A DNA stretch of 64,000 nucleotides from contig NZ_CBYL010000004.1 of NCBI RefSeq assembly GCF_000577335.1, forward strand, positions 62,001 through 126,000, in the 5' to 3' direction. Of the stretch, positions 25,690 through 33,669 are shown one piece after another. Within the stretch, counting starts at the first letter, position 1. Each line of letters opens with the position of its first letter. Under the pieces are notes generated by a model that did no database searches, had not been told where the DNA came from, and saw only the letters and a program-made list of their open reading frames with translations. This DNA is from Faecalispora jeddahensis. Its GTDB lineage: Bacteria > Bacillota > Clostridia > Oscillospirales > Acutalibacteraceae. Position numbers and translations under genes: made by a program.

Positions 25690-25769
25690 TACACCTGATC
25701 GATCACAATTCTAACGGTCGGCTATCATAAAATCAAGTGAAGTTATAATTAAAATCTACCACAGACAGT

Positions 25770-26771
25770 CTATGAAATATATAAGATCGGCATATTCGGC
25801 AGCTCTTTGGACAGCTTTTCCCGTAAAAAAGACTCGGCTTCTGCGCGTATATCGTTTCGGTAACAGTATTTGCCGCGCCCGCGCCCGGTCATCGTCTCCC
25901 GGTTAAACAGTTCCACGCCATTGGGAAATGCATCTGTATTAATGGCATTTTGAACAAAGCTGTAGGTCATCAGTATGATTTCTATAAAACCGTTTTGCGT
26001 CACCTTTGGGCTCAGTTCTTCCGCTAGCTGCTCGATCAGTTCCCCATACAGGCGCTTCCAGTCCGGCACCAGGATGATTGGCGCAAGTAACATCCCCACC
26101 GGATACCCTGCTTCCGCCATATCATTCAGTGCCCCAATGCGTGCGTGCAGCGGCGATGTCCCCAGCTCTATGCGGCGGATGAGCTCCTCCGGATTGATAC
26201 TCATGCGAAATATGGTCTTTCCTCCGTGGTCAAGGCTCAGCAAGGGTTTTACCATATCAAATTTGGTGGGGAAGGTAAGGTGTCCGCGGCCCTCACGCGC
26301 AAAACGCTCGATGGTATAAATAAGATTATCCGTAATGGTGTTTTCCAGCACCAAATCGCTGTTGCTGCCGATTTCAAAGGTCTGCGGCGCAGGAGCTTCG
26401 GCATCCTTTTTCAAAATTCTGTCCAGCATTTGCTCACGGTTTACGAACAGGCGCAGATAGGCACATTTGTTATAATTGCATACCAGATAGCAATACAGGC
26501 ACATGGCTCTGCACCCCGAAGAGGTATACGGTACCAGCCAGTCGGAAACTTTATAATTCGGCACATATTTATGTGTTTTTCTCAGGCCGATGATCAGATG
26601 CTGTTTGAGCTTTGGGAAGTCCCGATTTTCCGAAGCCGTCAATTCCGGTATCCGGTTATGGCTCTCAATTTCGATCCAAGGCAAGCTTTCATATTTGGCC
26701 CGGAGCATTTTTCCCAATTCATAATGAAGTGCAGCCGGTTCGTAATAAACCGCATCAAAACCCATATTCAC
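25770..26771 (-). CDS. splB: Spore photoproduct lyase-like radical SAM enzyme
   Basis: 333 residues with the proposed GTG start, which lies 8 bases after AGGAGG (26785-26780, minus strand). With this start the radical SAM cysteines CxxxCxxC (CRAMCLYC) fall at residues 87, 91 and 94, close to 90/94/97 of B. subtilis SplB. The N-terminal YYEPAALHYELGK also aligns with that protein. A longer in-frame reading from 26867 lacks a ribosome-binding site. SplB reverses the spore photoproduct thymine dimer at germination using a 5'-deoxyadenosyl radical. The motif that normally reads C-T-S-D reads S-N-S-D here (see findings), and two extra cysteines follow the cluster. Confidence 0.87.
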   Translation of the reverse strand: MNMGFDAVYYEPAALHYELGKMLRAKYESLPWIEIESHNRIPELTASENRDFPKLKQHLIIGLRKTHKYVPNYKVSDWLVPYTSSGCRAMCLYCYLVCNYNKCAYLRLFVNREQMLDRILKKDAEAPAPQTFEIGSNSDLVLENTITDNLIYTIERFAREGRGHLTFPTKFDMVKPLLSLDHGGKTIFRMSINPEELIRRIELGTSPLHARIGALNDMAEAGYPVGMLLAPIILVPDWKRLYGELIEQLAEELSPKVTQNGFIEIILMTYSFVQNAINTDAFPNGVELFNRETMTGRGRGKYCYRNDIRAEAESFLREKLSKELPNMPILYIS

Positions 26772-26898
26772 TGTAAACGCCTCCTCTGCACTCAGTTTTC
26801 CCAAAACAGCGGATACTATAGCAATAAGGATTCTGTGCTGCACATCGTTTTGAATCAAAACAGTCATGTGTCATTTTTTAGTTGAAATGGAACCACGC

Positions 26899-26945
26899 AA
26901 AAAGCACCTGAAGCTTCTTCAAAGAAGCTTCAGGTGCTTTTTTTA
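26899..26945 (-). terminator. Terminator of the asd-dapA-dapB-ACT operon
   Basis: A 16-bp stem, AGCACCTGAAGCTTCTT paired with AAGAAGCTTCAGGTGCT around a three-base loop, with T5 on the minus-strand 3' side and T7 on the other. It is strong in both directions. Confidence 0.9.
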
Positions 26946-26969
26946 AATCAGGATTTCTCCCAAATCAAT

Positions 26970-27437
26970 TTAGTCCTGTGGTTCTCTCATCGCCTGCTCA
27001 ATGGCGGTCAGGGTTTCCGGATAATCCGCAAAGGTAACCAGTAAAGACACTTCATCTTCCGACGTGGTGATAATCCGTACATCGGTCGAAACACGGGCTG
27101 CTGCTGCAAATACTGCGGCCGCAATACCGGGGGTATGTTTCATACGCTGATCGCTCACGGTAATTTTACTGTTGCCGCTGCTGACGATCATTTTGATTTC
27201 ATGTCTTGCCTGCAGCTCAGAGGTGAATTGCAGCATTCTTCCCAAATCTTCATCTGCAATCGTAAACGAAAGAGAGGTGAAGGCCCCTTGTGTGGGGGAC
27301 AGGGAAATCATATCGACATTCACTTCCAGCGCTGCGATCTTTTCGAATATCTCCGATAAAAAGGAAATATTCGCCGAGCAGTTCTGCAAAGTGATCAGGG
27401 TAATTTCACTGGACGAAGCAATGGTCGCTCCTGGCAT
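26970..27437 (-). CDS. Stand-alone ACT-domain protein resembling the aspartokinase regulatory region
   Basis: 155 residues composed of two ACT-like halves (about 5-80 and 85-150). Segments such as ITLITLQNCSANISFLSEIF and the later SGNSKITVSDQRM followed by GIAAAVFAAAARV resemble the C-terminal ACT pair of aspartate kinases. No kinase domain is present. It overlaps dapB (start inside the dapB stop region) and is the last gene of the lysine operon, so it probably senses lysine or threonine, either alone or as a separate regulatory subunit. Of two adjacent ATGs, the second is better spaced (7 bases) from AGGAGG. Confidence 0.75.
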   Translation of the reverse strand: MPGATIASSSEITLITLQNCSANISFLSEIFEKIAALEVNVDMISLSPTQGAFTSLSFTIADEDLGRMLQFTSELQARHEIKMIVSSGNSKITVSDQRMKHTPGIAAAVFAAAARVSTDVRIITTSEDEVSLLVTFADYPETLTAIEQAMREPQD

Positions 27438-28207
27438 CATGATTCCTCCTTATGATCGGCCAGCAGGTCGCTCATGTTGTATAAACCCGCAGGCTTACCG
27501 ATTAGGAACAGAGCGGCATTGATAGAGCCTGTTGCGAAAATCTCTTTGGATTGAGCCGAATGAGTGATGCTCAAAATCTCGTCGGGGCCGGCAAACAGAA
27601 CCTCGTGTTCCCCAACGATGGTGCCGCCGCGAACAGAATGCAGACCGATTTCCGTTTTGCTTCTCTTCTTGCGCTGAGAATGCCGATCATATTCGTAATG
27701 GGGTTCTTCTTCCACTACAGAAGAGATTGCGTCTGCAATCATCAGTGCGGTACCGCTGGGAGCATCGACCTTCTGATTATGGTGCTTTTCGATGATCTCT
27801 ACATCGAACTGGCCCCACAGTACAGAAGCAGCCTTTTTCGCAAGCTCGATCAGCAGATTGACCCCAAGGGACATATTGCCGGAGTAAAAGATCGGGATGC
27901 TTTGGGCAGCTCTTTTGATTTGAGCCACCTGATCCTTCGAATAGCCCGTAGTGCAGATAACCATGGGCATTTTACGGGAAAGCCCCAGCTCCAGCAGGGA
28001 AGAGAGAAGAGAGGGGTTGGAAAAATCAATCAGAACATCCGCTTCGCAGCTGATATCGGCCGGAGTAGAGAACACGGGAAATTCCTTTTCCACGCCGGTA
28101 AAAGCATCGATTCCCGCAACTGTGATGCAGTTGGGGCGGGTTTTCAGCCCCGCGGCAATCTGATTGCCCATTTTTCCGTTGCACCCGCTTATGATAAATC
28201 TAGTCAT
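27437..28207 (-). CDS. dapB: 4-hydroxy-tetrahydrodipicolinate reductase
   Basis: 256 residues. The N-terminal nucleotide-binding motif GCNGKMGN (8-15) and the signature EKHHNQKVDAPSGTA (residues 140-154, with catalytic His142/His143 and Lys146) identify DapB. It reduces hydroxytetrahydrodipicolinate to tetrahydrodipicolinate with NAD(P)H on the path to meso-diaminopimelate, lysine and (in spore formers) dipicolinic acid. It lies downstream of dapA, separated by a 238-bp gap with extensive inverted repeats, and overlaps the ACT gene. Confidence 0.96.
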   Translation of the reverse strand: MTRFIISGCNGKMGNQIAAGLKTRPNCITVAGIDAFTGVEKEFPVFSTPADISCEADVLIDFSNPSLLSSLLELGLSRKMPMVICTTGYSKDQVAQIKRAAQSIPIFYSGNMSLGVNLLIELAKKAASVLWGQFDVEIIEKHHNQKVDAPSGTALMIADAISSVVEEEPHYEYDRHSQRKKRSKTEIGLHSVRGGTIVGEHEVLFAGPDEILSITHSAQSKEIFATGSINAALFLIGKPAGLYNMSDLLADHKEES

Positions 28208-28228
28208 TTTATCATTCCATTCTTAAAT

Positions 28229-28421
28229 TAATACTATTTCCAATGAAACCGCGGATTTTATCCGCGATTTCATTCCTGCCGCAGGGCGGCAGACGACAGC
28301 ATAATCTGCCGTGAAAGCCGTGTAATACTGAAATCTTGCCAAAACACAAAATGTTTTTGCGAGCTGCTGACAGCGGCAGGAAAAAGCGTTTTTTGCTTTT
28401 TCACTTAGAAATTTAGTATTA
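28229..28421. repeat. Nested inverted-repeat (MITE-like or RNA-structured) insertion between dapA and dapB
   Basis: The 193-bp segment is bounded by the inverted octamers TAATACTA (28229-28236) and TAGTATTA (28414-28421). Further inside lie TTTC/GAAA-type matches and CCTGCCGC (28275) paired with GCGGCAGG (28372). Local hairpins also occur: CGCGGAT-ttt-ATCCGCG and CTGCCGC-ag-GGCGGCAG. No open frame is present. The fold-back layout with matching ends is like a small non-autonomous element, but no second copy is in the window and no target duplication is clear. Confidence 0.45.
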
Positions 28422-28445
28422 TCACGATTGGCCCAATTACAGAAG

Positions 28446-29333
28446 TCAGATCAGACCATGCTTTTTCATCACAGAAACCATCTTCTCGCGGTTTGCGTCA
28501 TTCATGGCTACGAGGGGCAGACGGCATTCGCCGCTTTCATAGCCGATCAGATTGACAGCTTCCTTCACCGGAATGGGGTTCACATCGATAAACATGGCGT
28601 TCATCAGATCAAGATATTCCAGAGAAAGTGCGCGGCTCTTTGCAATATCACCATCAAAGAAGCTCTGGCAGATATTGTGCATCAAAGCGGGGCAGATGTT
28701 CGCAATCACCGAGATGATTCCCTTGCCGCCCAAAGAGAGGATCGGCAGAGTCTGGTCGTCGTTTCCGGAATAGATGTGCAGGTTATCTCCGCACAGAGCA
28801 GCCGTTTGCGCAATGGCGGAAATATCCCCGTTCGCTTCCTTTGTCGCCACAATGTTGGGGTGCTTGGAAAGCTCCAGATAGGTAGCGGGCTGAATGCCGC
28901 AGCCGGTGCGGGAAGGAACATTATACAGAATGATCGGCAAATCAGTCGCGTCCGCAATATGAGTAAAATGCTGAACCAATCCCGCCTGAGAGGTCTTGTT
29001 GTAATAAGGGGTCACGCTCAGCTGAGCATCCGCTCCATAGCGCTTTGCCTCAACAGCCAGCTCGATTGCGTAAGCCGTGTCGTTGCTGCCGGTACCGGCA
29101 ATCACGGGAACACGGTGATTGACCTTCTTGATCGAGTATTCCAGAACACCGCAGTGCTCTTCATGTGACAATGTGGCGGATTCGCCCGTGGTCCCGCAGG
29201 CGATAATCGCGTCGGTCCCGTTTTCAATCTGAAAATCGATCAGGCGGCCCAGCATCTCATAGTTGACGGAGCCATCTTGATTCATAGGAGTTACAATGGC
29301 AACACCGGAGCCGAGAAAAGGTGCCTTTTTCAT
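28446..29333 (-). CDS. dapA: 4-hydroxy-tetrahydrodipicolinate synthase
   Basis: 295 residues, a TIM-barrel class I aldolase. The Schiff-base lysine is Lys165 in VATKEANGD, the catalytic tyrosine is Tyr137 in ILYNVPSRTG, and the Thr-Thr pair is in CGTTGESAT (48-49). It condenses pyruvate with aspartate semialdehyde, the entry step to lysine and diaminopimelate. The start follows AGGAGG by about 8 bases. It follows asd by 67 bases and shares the lysine riboswitch-controlled transcript. Confidence 0.97.
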   Translation of the reverse strand: MKKAPFLGSGVAIVTPMNQDGSVNYEMLGRLIDFQIENGTDAIIACGTTGESATLSHEEHCGVLEYSIKKVNHRVPVIAGTGSNDTAYAIELAVEAKRYGADAQLSVTPYYNKTSQAGLVQHFTHIADATDLPIILYNVPSRTGCGIQPATYLELSKHPNIVATKEANGDISAIAQTAALCGDNLHIYSGNDDQTLPILSLGGKGIISVIANICPALMHNICQSFFDGDIAKSRALSLEYLDLMNAMFIDVNPIPVKEAVNLIGYESGECRLPLVAMNDANREKMVSVMKKHGLI

Positions 29334-29400
29334 AGTAGCAACCTCCTGTTATACAAATAATAATATAATAAATAATAATCTGAAATCGGATGAAAAATGC

Positions 29401-30480
29401 TTAGTCCATATATCCCTGAGCACAGAGCAGCTCACCCAGCAGAACGGCGCCGCCGGCGGCTCCGCGCAGAGTGTTGTGGGACAGGCAGACAAATTTGATG
29501 TCATACTGGGTATCGGGACGCAGACGGCCAACGGATACCGCCATGCCGCCCTCCAGATTTCTGTCCAGCTTTGTCTGCGGACGGTCGTTTTCTTCAAAGT
29601 AGTGGATAAACTGCTTCGGGGCGCTGGGCAGCCCGAGCTGCTGAGGTACACCGGCAAAGTTCTTCCAGCGGTTCAAAATCTCTTCGATTTCGGGCTTCTT
29701 TTCAAAGGAAGCGAACACCGCCGCAATATGGCCGTCGGTTACCGGTACACGGATGCACTGTGCGGTGATCGACGGGGAAGTGGCATTGACAATCTTGTCG
29801 CCCTCAATGTGACCCCAGATCTTCATGGGCTCCTGCTCGGATTTTTCTTCCTCGCCGCCGATATAGGGGATCACGTTGTCGATCATTTCGGGCCAGGATT
29901 CAAAATTCTTACCCGCTCCGGAAATTGCCTGATAGGTGCAGGCCAGAACCTTTGTAACGCCGAAGTCCATCAAAGGATGCAGAGCCGGCACGTAGCTTTG
30001 CAGGGAGCAGTTGGATTTTACCGCGATAAAGCCGCGCTTTGTTCCAAGACGCTTTCTCTGCGCCGCGATGATCTCGGTATGCTCGGGGTTGAGCTCCGGA
30101 ACCACCATGGGAACATCGGGGGTACCGCGATGCGCGCTGTTGTTTGAAACAACCGGGCATTCCGCCTTGGCATAGGCTTCTTCCAGCGCTTTGATTTCTT
30201 CTTTCTTCATATCGACCGCGCAGAATACGAAATCGACCATAGAAGCGATTTTCTCTACGTCCGTATCAGCATTTAACACAATCATATCGGCCATCTTCTC
30301 AGGAATGGGAGAAGACATCAGCCAGCGTTTGCCTACGGCCTCGCGATATGTTTTCCCGGCGGAACGGGCACTCGCGGCCAACGCGGTCACCTGGAACCAC
30401 GGGTGGTTTTCCAATAATGTGGCAAAACGCTGTCCCACCATACCTGTTGCTCCAATAATGCCAACCTTATACTGTTTCAT
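29401..30480 (-). CDS. asd: Aspartate-semialdehyde dehydrogenase
   Basis: 359 residues. NADP-binding motif GATGMVG (residues 10-16) and the active-site cysteine Cys158 in KSNCSLQSY mark the archaeal/fungal-type branch of aspartate-semialdehyde dehydrogenases. The later histidine region (IRVPVTDGH) completes the site. It reduces aspartyl phosphate to the semialdehyde, the branch point for lysine, threonine and methionine. First gene of the asd-dapA-dapB-ACT operon, with AGGAGG 8 bases before the ATG and a lysine riboswitch upstream. Confidence 0.96.
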   Translation of the reverse strand: MKQYKVGIIGATGMVGQRFATLLENHPWFQVTALAASARSAGKTYREAVGKRWLMSSPIPEKMADMIVLNADTDVEKIASMVDFVFCAVDMKKEEIKALEEAYAKAECPVVSNNSAHRGTPDVPMVVPELNPEHTEIIAAQRKRLGTKRGFIAVKSNCSLQSYVPALHPLMDFGVTKVLACTYQAISGAGKNFESWPEMIDNVIPYIGGEEEKSEQEPMKIWGHIEGDKIVNATSPSITAQCIRVPVTDGHIAAVFASFEKKPEIEEILNRWKNFAGVPQQLGLPSAPKQFIHYFEENDRPQTKLDRNLEGGMAVSVGRLRPDTQYDIKFVCLSHNTLRGAAGGAVLLGELLCAQGYMD

Positions 30481-30520
30481 GGGATGTTCCTCCTAATGTA
30501 AGAAAATGGAATAAGAAATA

Positions 30521-30545
30521 AAAAAACCGGTTGAAAACCGGTCAT
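30521..30545 (-). terminator. Riboswitch-linked terminator before asd
   Basis: On the minus strand ACCGGTT-ttc-AACCGGT is followed by seven T. It lies between the lysine aptamer and the asd ribosome-binding site, the expected place for the OFF-state terminator. Confidence 0.8.
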
Positions 30546-30599
30546 CAATCAAATATAATAAAAAGCATTCCAGATGCAGTATTCCTGCTGATACTCTGT

Positions 30600-30767
30600 G
30601 ATAGCTCTCCACCATAATCTCATGATGACAGTCATGCTGCTGTTCGCAGACATAACCAGGCAAATGCCTGCCGGGGCATTCCCTTCGGCGACTTTCCCTT
30701 TCACAGGCTCTCGTCGGTTTTGGCAACCTACATCCCGCTACTTTTGAAAGACGCGCCTCTATCTTCT
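30600..30767 (-). promoter_or_regulatory. Lysine riboswitch (L-box) aptamer
   Basis: Read on the minus strand, the sequence begins AGATAGAGGCGCG, continues with CAAAAGTAGC, has the core GAAAGTCGCCGAAGGGAA and closes with GGAGAGCTATC. These are the conserved pieces of the lysine aptamer five-way junction, and the first and last pair to form P1 (GATAG/CTATC). It controls asd-dapA-dapB, genes of lysine synthesis, so lysine binding should favour the downstream terminator. Confidence 0.93.
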
Positions 30768-30784
30768 TATTTTTATCTTGCTTT

Positions 30785-30814
30785 ATCATAGCACGGGTTG
30801 CTATCGGTTGTCAA
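30785..30814 (-). promoter_or_regulatory. Sigma-A promoter for the lysine operon
   Basis: On the minus strand TTGACA (30814-30809), 18 bases, TATGAT (30790-30785). A start would fall just before the riboswitch. It overlaps the divergent queA promoter. Confidence 0.75.
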
Positions 30815-30826
30815 TTTATTTATAAT
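30798..30826 (+). promoter_or_regulatory. Sigma-A promoter for queA
   Basis: TTGCTA (30798-30803), 17 bases, TATAAT (30821-30826), about 40 bases before the queA start. Confidence 0.65.
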
Positions 30827-30866
30827 AGAATTCGAAAATAATCTAACCCAATTTAGGAGAGTAAGA

Positions 30867-31916
30867 ATGGAAAGCACTTTAAGCACAAAAGACTTTGATT
30901 TCGACCTGCCCGAGGAGCTGATTGCGCAAACTCCCATTGAGCCGCGCGACGCTTCCCGGCTTTTAATTTTGGACAAGAAAAGCGGTGAAATTCAGCACCG
31001 GCATTTTTATGACATCATCGATTATCTGAACCCAAACGACTGTCTGATCCTGAACGATTCCCGCGTTCTTCCCGCCAGAATATATGGCATCAAAGAGGGA
31101 ACGGGAGCAAGGGTGGAATTTTTGCTTTTGGCCGCGAAAGGGGACGACGTTTGGGAGGTACTGGCCGGCCCCGGCAAACGTGCCAAGCCCGGAAATCGCT
31201 TTTCCTTCGGCGACGGACTCATGACTGCCGAAGTACTGGAAATCATAGAGGATGGAAACCGTCTGGTCAAATTCTCTTATCAGGGGAATTTCTACGCTGT
31301 TCTTGACCAGATCGGCCAGATGCCGCTGCCGCCTTATATTAAGAAGAAGCTTGAGGACAAGGAACGCTACCAGACGGTCTATTCCCGCGAGGTCGGCTCC
31401 GCCGCCGCCCCCACTGCCGGGCTGCATTTTACCAAAGAGCTTCTGGGAAAAATCCGGGAGAAAGGGATCAAGATCGGGTATGTGACGCTTCACGTCGGGC
31501 TTGGTACCTTCCGTCCCGTCAGCGTGGACAAGATCACGGATCACAAGATGCACTCGGAGCATTACTGGCTGCCGCAGGAAACCGCCGATTTAATCAACGA
31601 GACGAAGAAGAACGGCGGCAGAGTCATTTCCGTCGGCACCACCAGCTGCCGCACGATCGAATCCGTTGCAAAAAAAGAGGGCTGCATCAAAGAAAGCGAC
31701 GGCTTTACGGATATTTTCATCTACCCCGGGTTCCAGTTCAAGGTACTGGACGGCCTGATTACGAACTTCCACTTGCCCGAAAGCACCCTGATCATGCTGG
31801 TGTCCGCCTTGGCCGGCCGGGAGCACATTCTGAACGCTTACCGGATTGCCGTGCAGGAAAAATACCGATTTTTCAGCTTTGGCGACGCGATGTTCATCGG
31901 AAGCAGGACGGAGTAA
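30867..31916 (+). CDS. queA: S-adenosylmethionine:tRNA ribosyltransferase-isomerase
   Basis: 349 residues. The N-terminal [12 protein letters not shown]...DASRLL segment, [12 protein letters not shown], and [14 protein letters not shown] followed by [10 protein letters not shown] are hallmarks of QueA. It transfers and isomerises the ribosyl moiety of SAM to preQ1-tRNA, making epoxyqueuosine in the anticodon of GUN tRNAs such as tRNA-Asp in this window. The start ATG follows AGGAGAG by about 7 bases. The next gene is tgt, the preceding enzymatic step, so they form a queuosine unit. Confidence 0.97.
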   Translation: MESTLSTKDFDFDLPEELIAQTPIEPRDASRLLILDKKSGEIQHRHFYDIIDYLNPNDCLILNDSRVLPARIYGIKEGTGARVEFLLLAAKGDDVWEVLAGPGKRAKPGNRFSFGDGLMTAEVLEIIEDGNRLVKFSYQGNFYAVLDQIGQMPLPPYIKKKLEDKERYQTVYSREVGSAAAPTAGLHFTKELLGKIREKGIKIGYVTLHVGLGTFRPVSVDKITDHKMHSEHYWLPQETADLINETKKNGGRVISVGTTSCRTIESVAKKEGCIKESDGFTDIFIYPGFQFKVLDGLITNFHLPESTLIMLVSALAGREHILNAYRIAVQEKYRFFSFGDAMFIGSRTE

Positions 31917-32046
31917 ACCTTGAGCGGGATTAGCAAAACGCAATTTCAACAAAAGGATTGCGATATTCTGTCTCCCGTTTACGTGGATGATGCCATACCG
32001 ATTCGGTGAAAGCCGCAAAATGAAGAAAGAAAAGGAATTACGAAAT

Positions 32047-33177
32047 ATGCTGAAAGTACAAACCACTCAGGGACGAGCCCGACGCGGCTCATTTGAAACC
32101 GTACACGGTACGGTTCAGACCCCGGCCTTTATGAATGTCGCGACCGCCGGAGCAATCAAGGGCGCCGTTTCTGCTCTGGATTTAAAGGAGCTGAAATGCC
32201 AGGTACAGCTTTGCAACACCTATCACCTGCATTTGCGTCCAGGGGACGAAAGCGTTTATCAGCTGGGCGGTCTGCATCGCTTTACCCGGTGGGACGGCCC
32301 CATTTTGACAGACAGCGGCGGCTTTCAGGTGTTTTCCCTCGCGAAGCTGCGCAACATCAGGGAAGAAGGCGTAACGTTCTCCTCTCACATCGATGGGCAC
32401 AAAATCTTTATGGGGCCGGAGGAAAGCATGCAGATTCAGTCTCATCTGGCTTCGACCATCGCGATGGCGTTTGACGAATGCGTGGAAAATCCCGCCGAAT
32501 ACGCTTATGCCAAGCAGTCCTGCGCGCGTACCACGCGTTGGCTGCACCGCTGTAAGGCTGAGATGGATCGCCTGAACACCCTGCCGGGTACCATCAACCC
32601 GCATCAGATGCTGTGGGGAATCAATCAGGGCAGCACGTATGAGGATCTGCGCATCGAGCACATGAAGCAGATCCGCGAGCTGGATCTGCCGGGCTATGCC
32701 ATCGGCGGCCTGGCGGTAGGGGAAAGCGCACAGGAGATGTACCGGATCATTGAAGCCGTTGAACCGGAAATGCCTGCGGATAAGCCCCGCTACCTGATGG
32801 GAGTCGGCACCCCCGACAACATTCTGGAATCCGTTCGCCGCGGCGTCGATTTCTTCGACTGCGTCATGCCCACCCGGAATGCGCGCCATGCCCACCTGTT
32901 CACCTGGCAGGGAAGAAGAAATCTGCTCAACGCCAAGTATGCGCTGGACGATACCCCGCTGGATTCCGAGTGCGACTGCCCGGTGTGCCGCAGCTTCAGC
33001 CGCGCTTACCTGCACCATCTGTTCAAGGCCGGCGAGATGCTGGCGATGCGTCTGGCGGTCATGCACAACATCTATTTTTACAATACGCTGATGGAGAAAA
33101 TTCGCTACTCTTTGGAGCAGGGAAGCTTTGACACATTTTATCTTGAAAACGTTGAAAAACTTGGACAAAGAATCTAA
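32047..33177 (+). CDS. tgt: Queuine/preQ1 tRNA-guanine transglycosylase
   Basis: 376 residues. The start was chosen at the ATG giving the usual MLKVQTTQGRARRG N-terminus; earlier in-frame ATGs lack family similarity, though GGA upstream of the chosen one is weak. The catalytic aspartate and substrate pocket lie in DSGGFQVFSLAKLR, GGLAVGES binds the base, and the C-terminal zinc site is CDCPVCRSFSRAYLHHLF. It exchanges guanine 34 of GUN-anticodon tRNAs for preQ1, followed by QueA. It lies upstream of yajC, the common queA-tgt-yajC order. Confidence 0.96.
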   Translation: MLKVQTTQGRARRGSFETVHGTVQTPAFMNVATAGAIKGAVSALDLKELKCQVQLCNTYHLHLRPGDESVYQLGGLHRFTRWDGPILTDSGGFQVFSLAKLRNIREEGVTFSSHIDGHKIFMGPEESMQIQSHLASTIAMAFDECVENPAEYAYAKQSCARTTRWLHRCKAEMDRLNTLPGTINPHQMLWGINQGSTYEDLRIEHMKQIRELDLPGYAIGGLAVGESAQEMYRIIEAVEPEMPADKPRYLMGVGTPDNILESVRRGVDFFDCVMPTRNARHAHLFTWQGRRNLLNAKYALDDTPLDSECDCPVCRSFSRAYLHHLFKAGEMLAMRLAVMHNIYFYNTLMEKIRYSLEQGSFDTFYLENVEKLGQRI

Positions 33178-33183
33178 TTTCGC

Positions 33184-33212
33184 TTGCATGATTTCCCATT
33201 TATTGATATAAT
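33184..33212 (+). promoter_or_regulatory. Sigma-A promoter for yajC
   Basis: TTGCAT (33184-33189), 17 bases, TATAAT (33207-33212). It lies just after the tgt stop, giving yajC its own promoter. Confidence 0.6.
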
Positions 33213-33243
33213 CAAATTACTAATATGGAGGTGCTTTTTTCTT

Positions 33244-33576
33244 ATGAATCATTTATTACCTTTGGCGGCAACTGCGGCTGCGTCTTCCGGGAATTCTATT
33301 TGGAGCATTATCGTTATTTACGCACTGTTGTTCGGTGCGTTGTATTTCTTTATGATCCGCCCGCAGCAGAAGAAGAAAAAGGCGGAGGAAGCTCTGCGCA
33401 AGAACGTTCAGGTCGGCGACGAAATTACGACAATCGGCGGTATTGTCGGTCGCATTGTGGCCATCAAGGAAGAGAGCGAAAGTTTTGTGCTGGAAACCGG
33501 AATCGACCGCACTAAGATCATTGTGAAGCGCTGGGCGCTGGGCAAGATCAACACCGTTCATGAGGATGACAAATAA
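33244..33576 (+). CDS. yajC: Preprotein translocase accessory subunit YajC
   Basis: 110 residues. One membrane helix (about 18-38, IWSIIVIYALLFGALYFFMI) is followed by the conserved RPQQKKKKA cytoplasmic junction and a small beta-rich domain (VGDEITTIGGIVGRIVAI). YajC associates with SecDF-SecYEG and aids protein export. The ATG lies 12 bases after GGAGG, somewhat long, so expression may be modest. It follows tgt as in many bacteria. secD/secF are not adjacent. Confidence 0.94.
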   Translation: MNHLLPLAATAAASSGNSIWSIIVIYALLFGALYFFMIRPQQKKKKAEEALRKNVQVGDEITTIGGIVGRIVAIKEESESFVLETGIDRTKIIVKRWALGKINTVHEDDK

Positions 33577-33614
33577 ACAATCCTCCATCGGCTGAAGAAA
33601 AACTAGTATATTTT

Positions 33615-33662
33615 ACCCCTCCTGCGAATATCTATGAAGCGTAGAGAACATGCAGGAGGGGT
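33615..33662 (+). promoter_or_regulatory. Hairpin that sequesters the ribosome-binding site of the following gene
   Basis: ACCCCTCCTGC (33615-33625) is perfectly complementary to GCAGGAGGGGT (33652-33662), with a 26-base loop. The right arm contains the AGGAGG (33654-33659) that serves the ATG at 33670. There is no T-run of terminator quality after it. A folded transcript would hide the Shine-Dalgarno sequence. Confidence 0.65.
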
Positions 33663-33669
33663 ATTTTAT

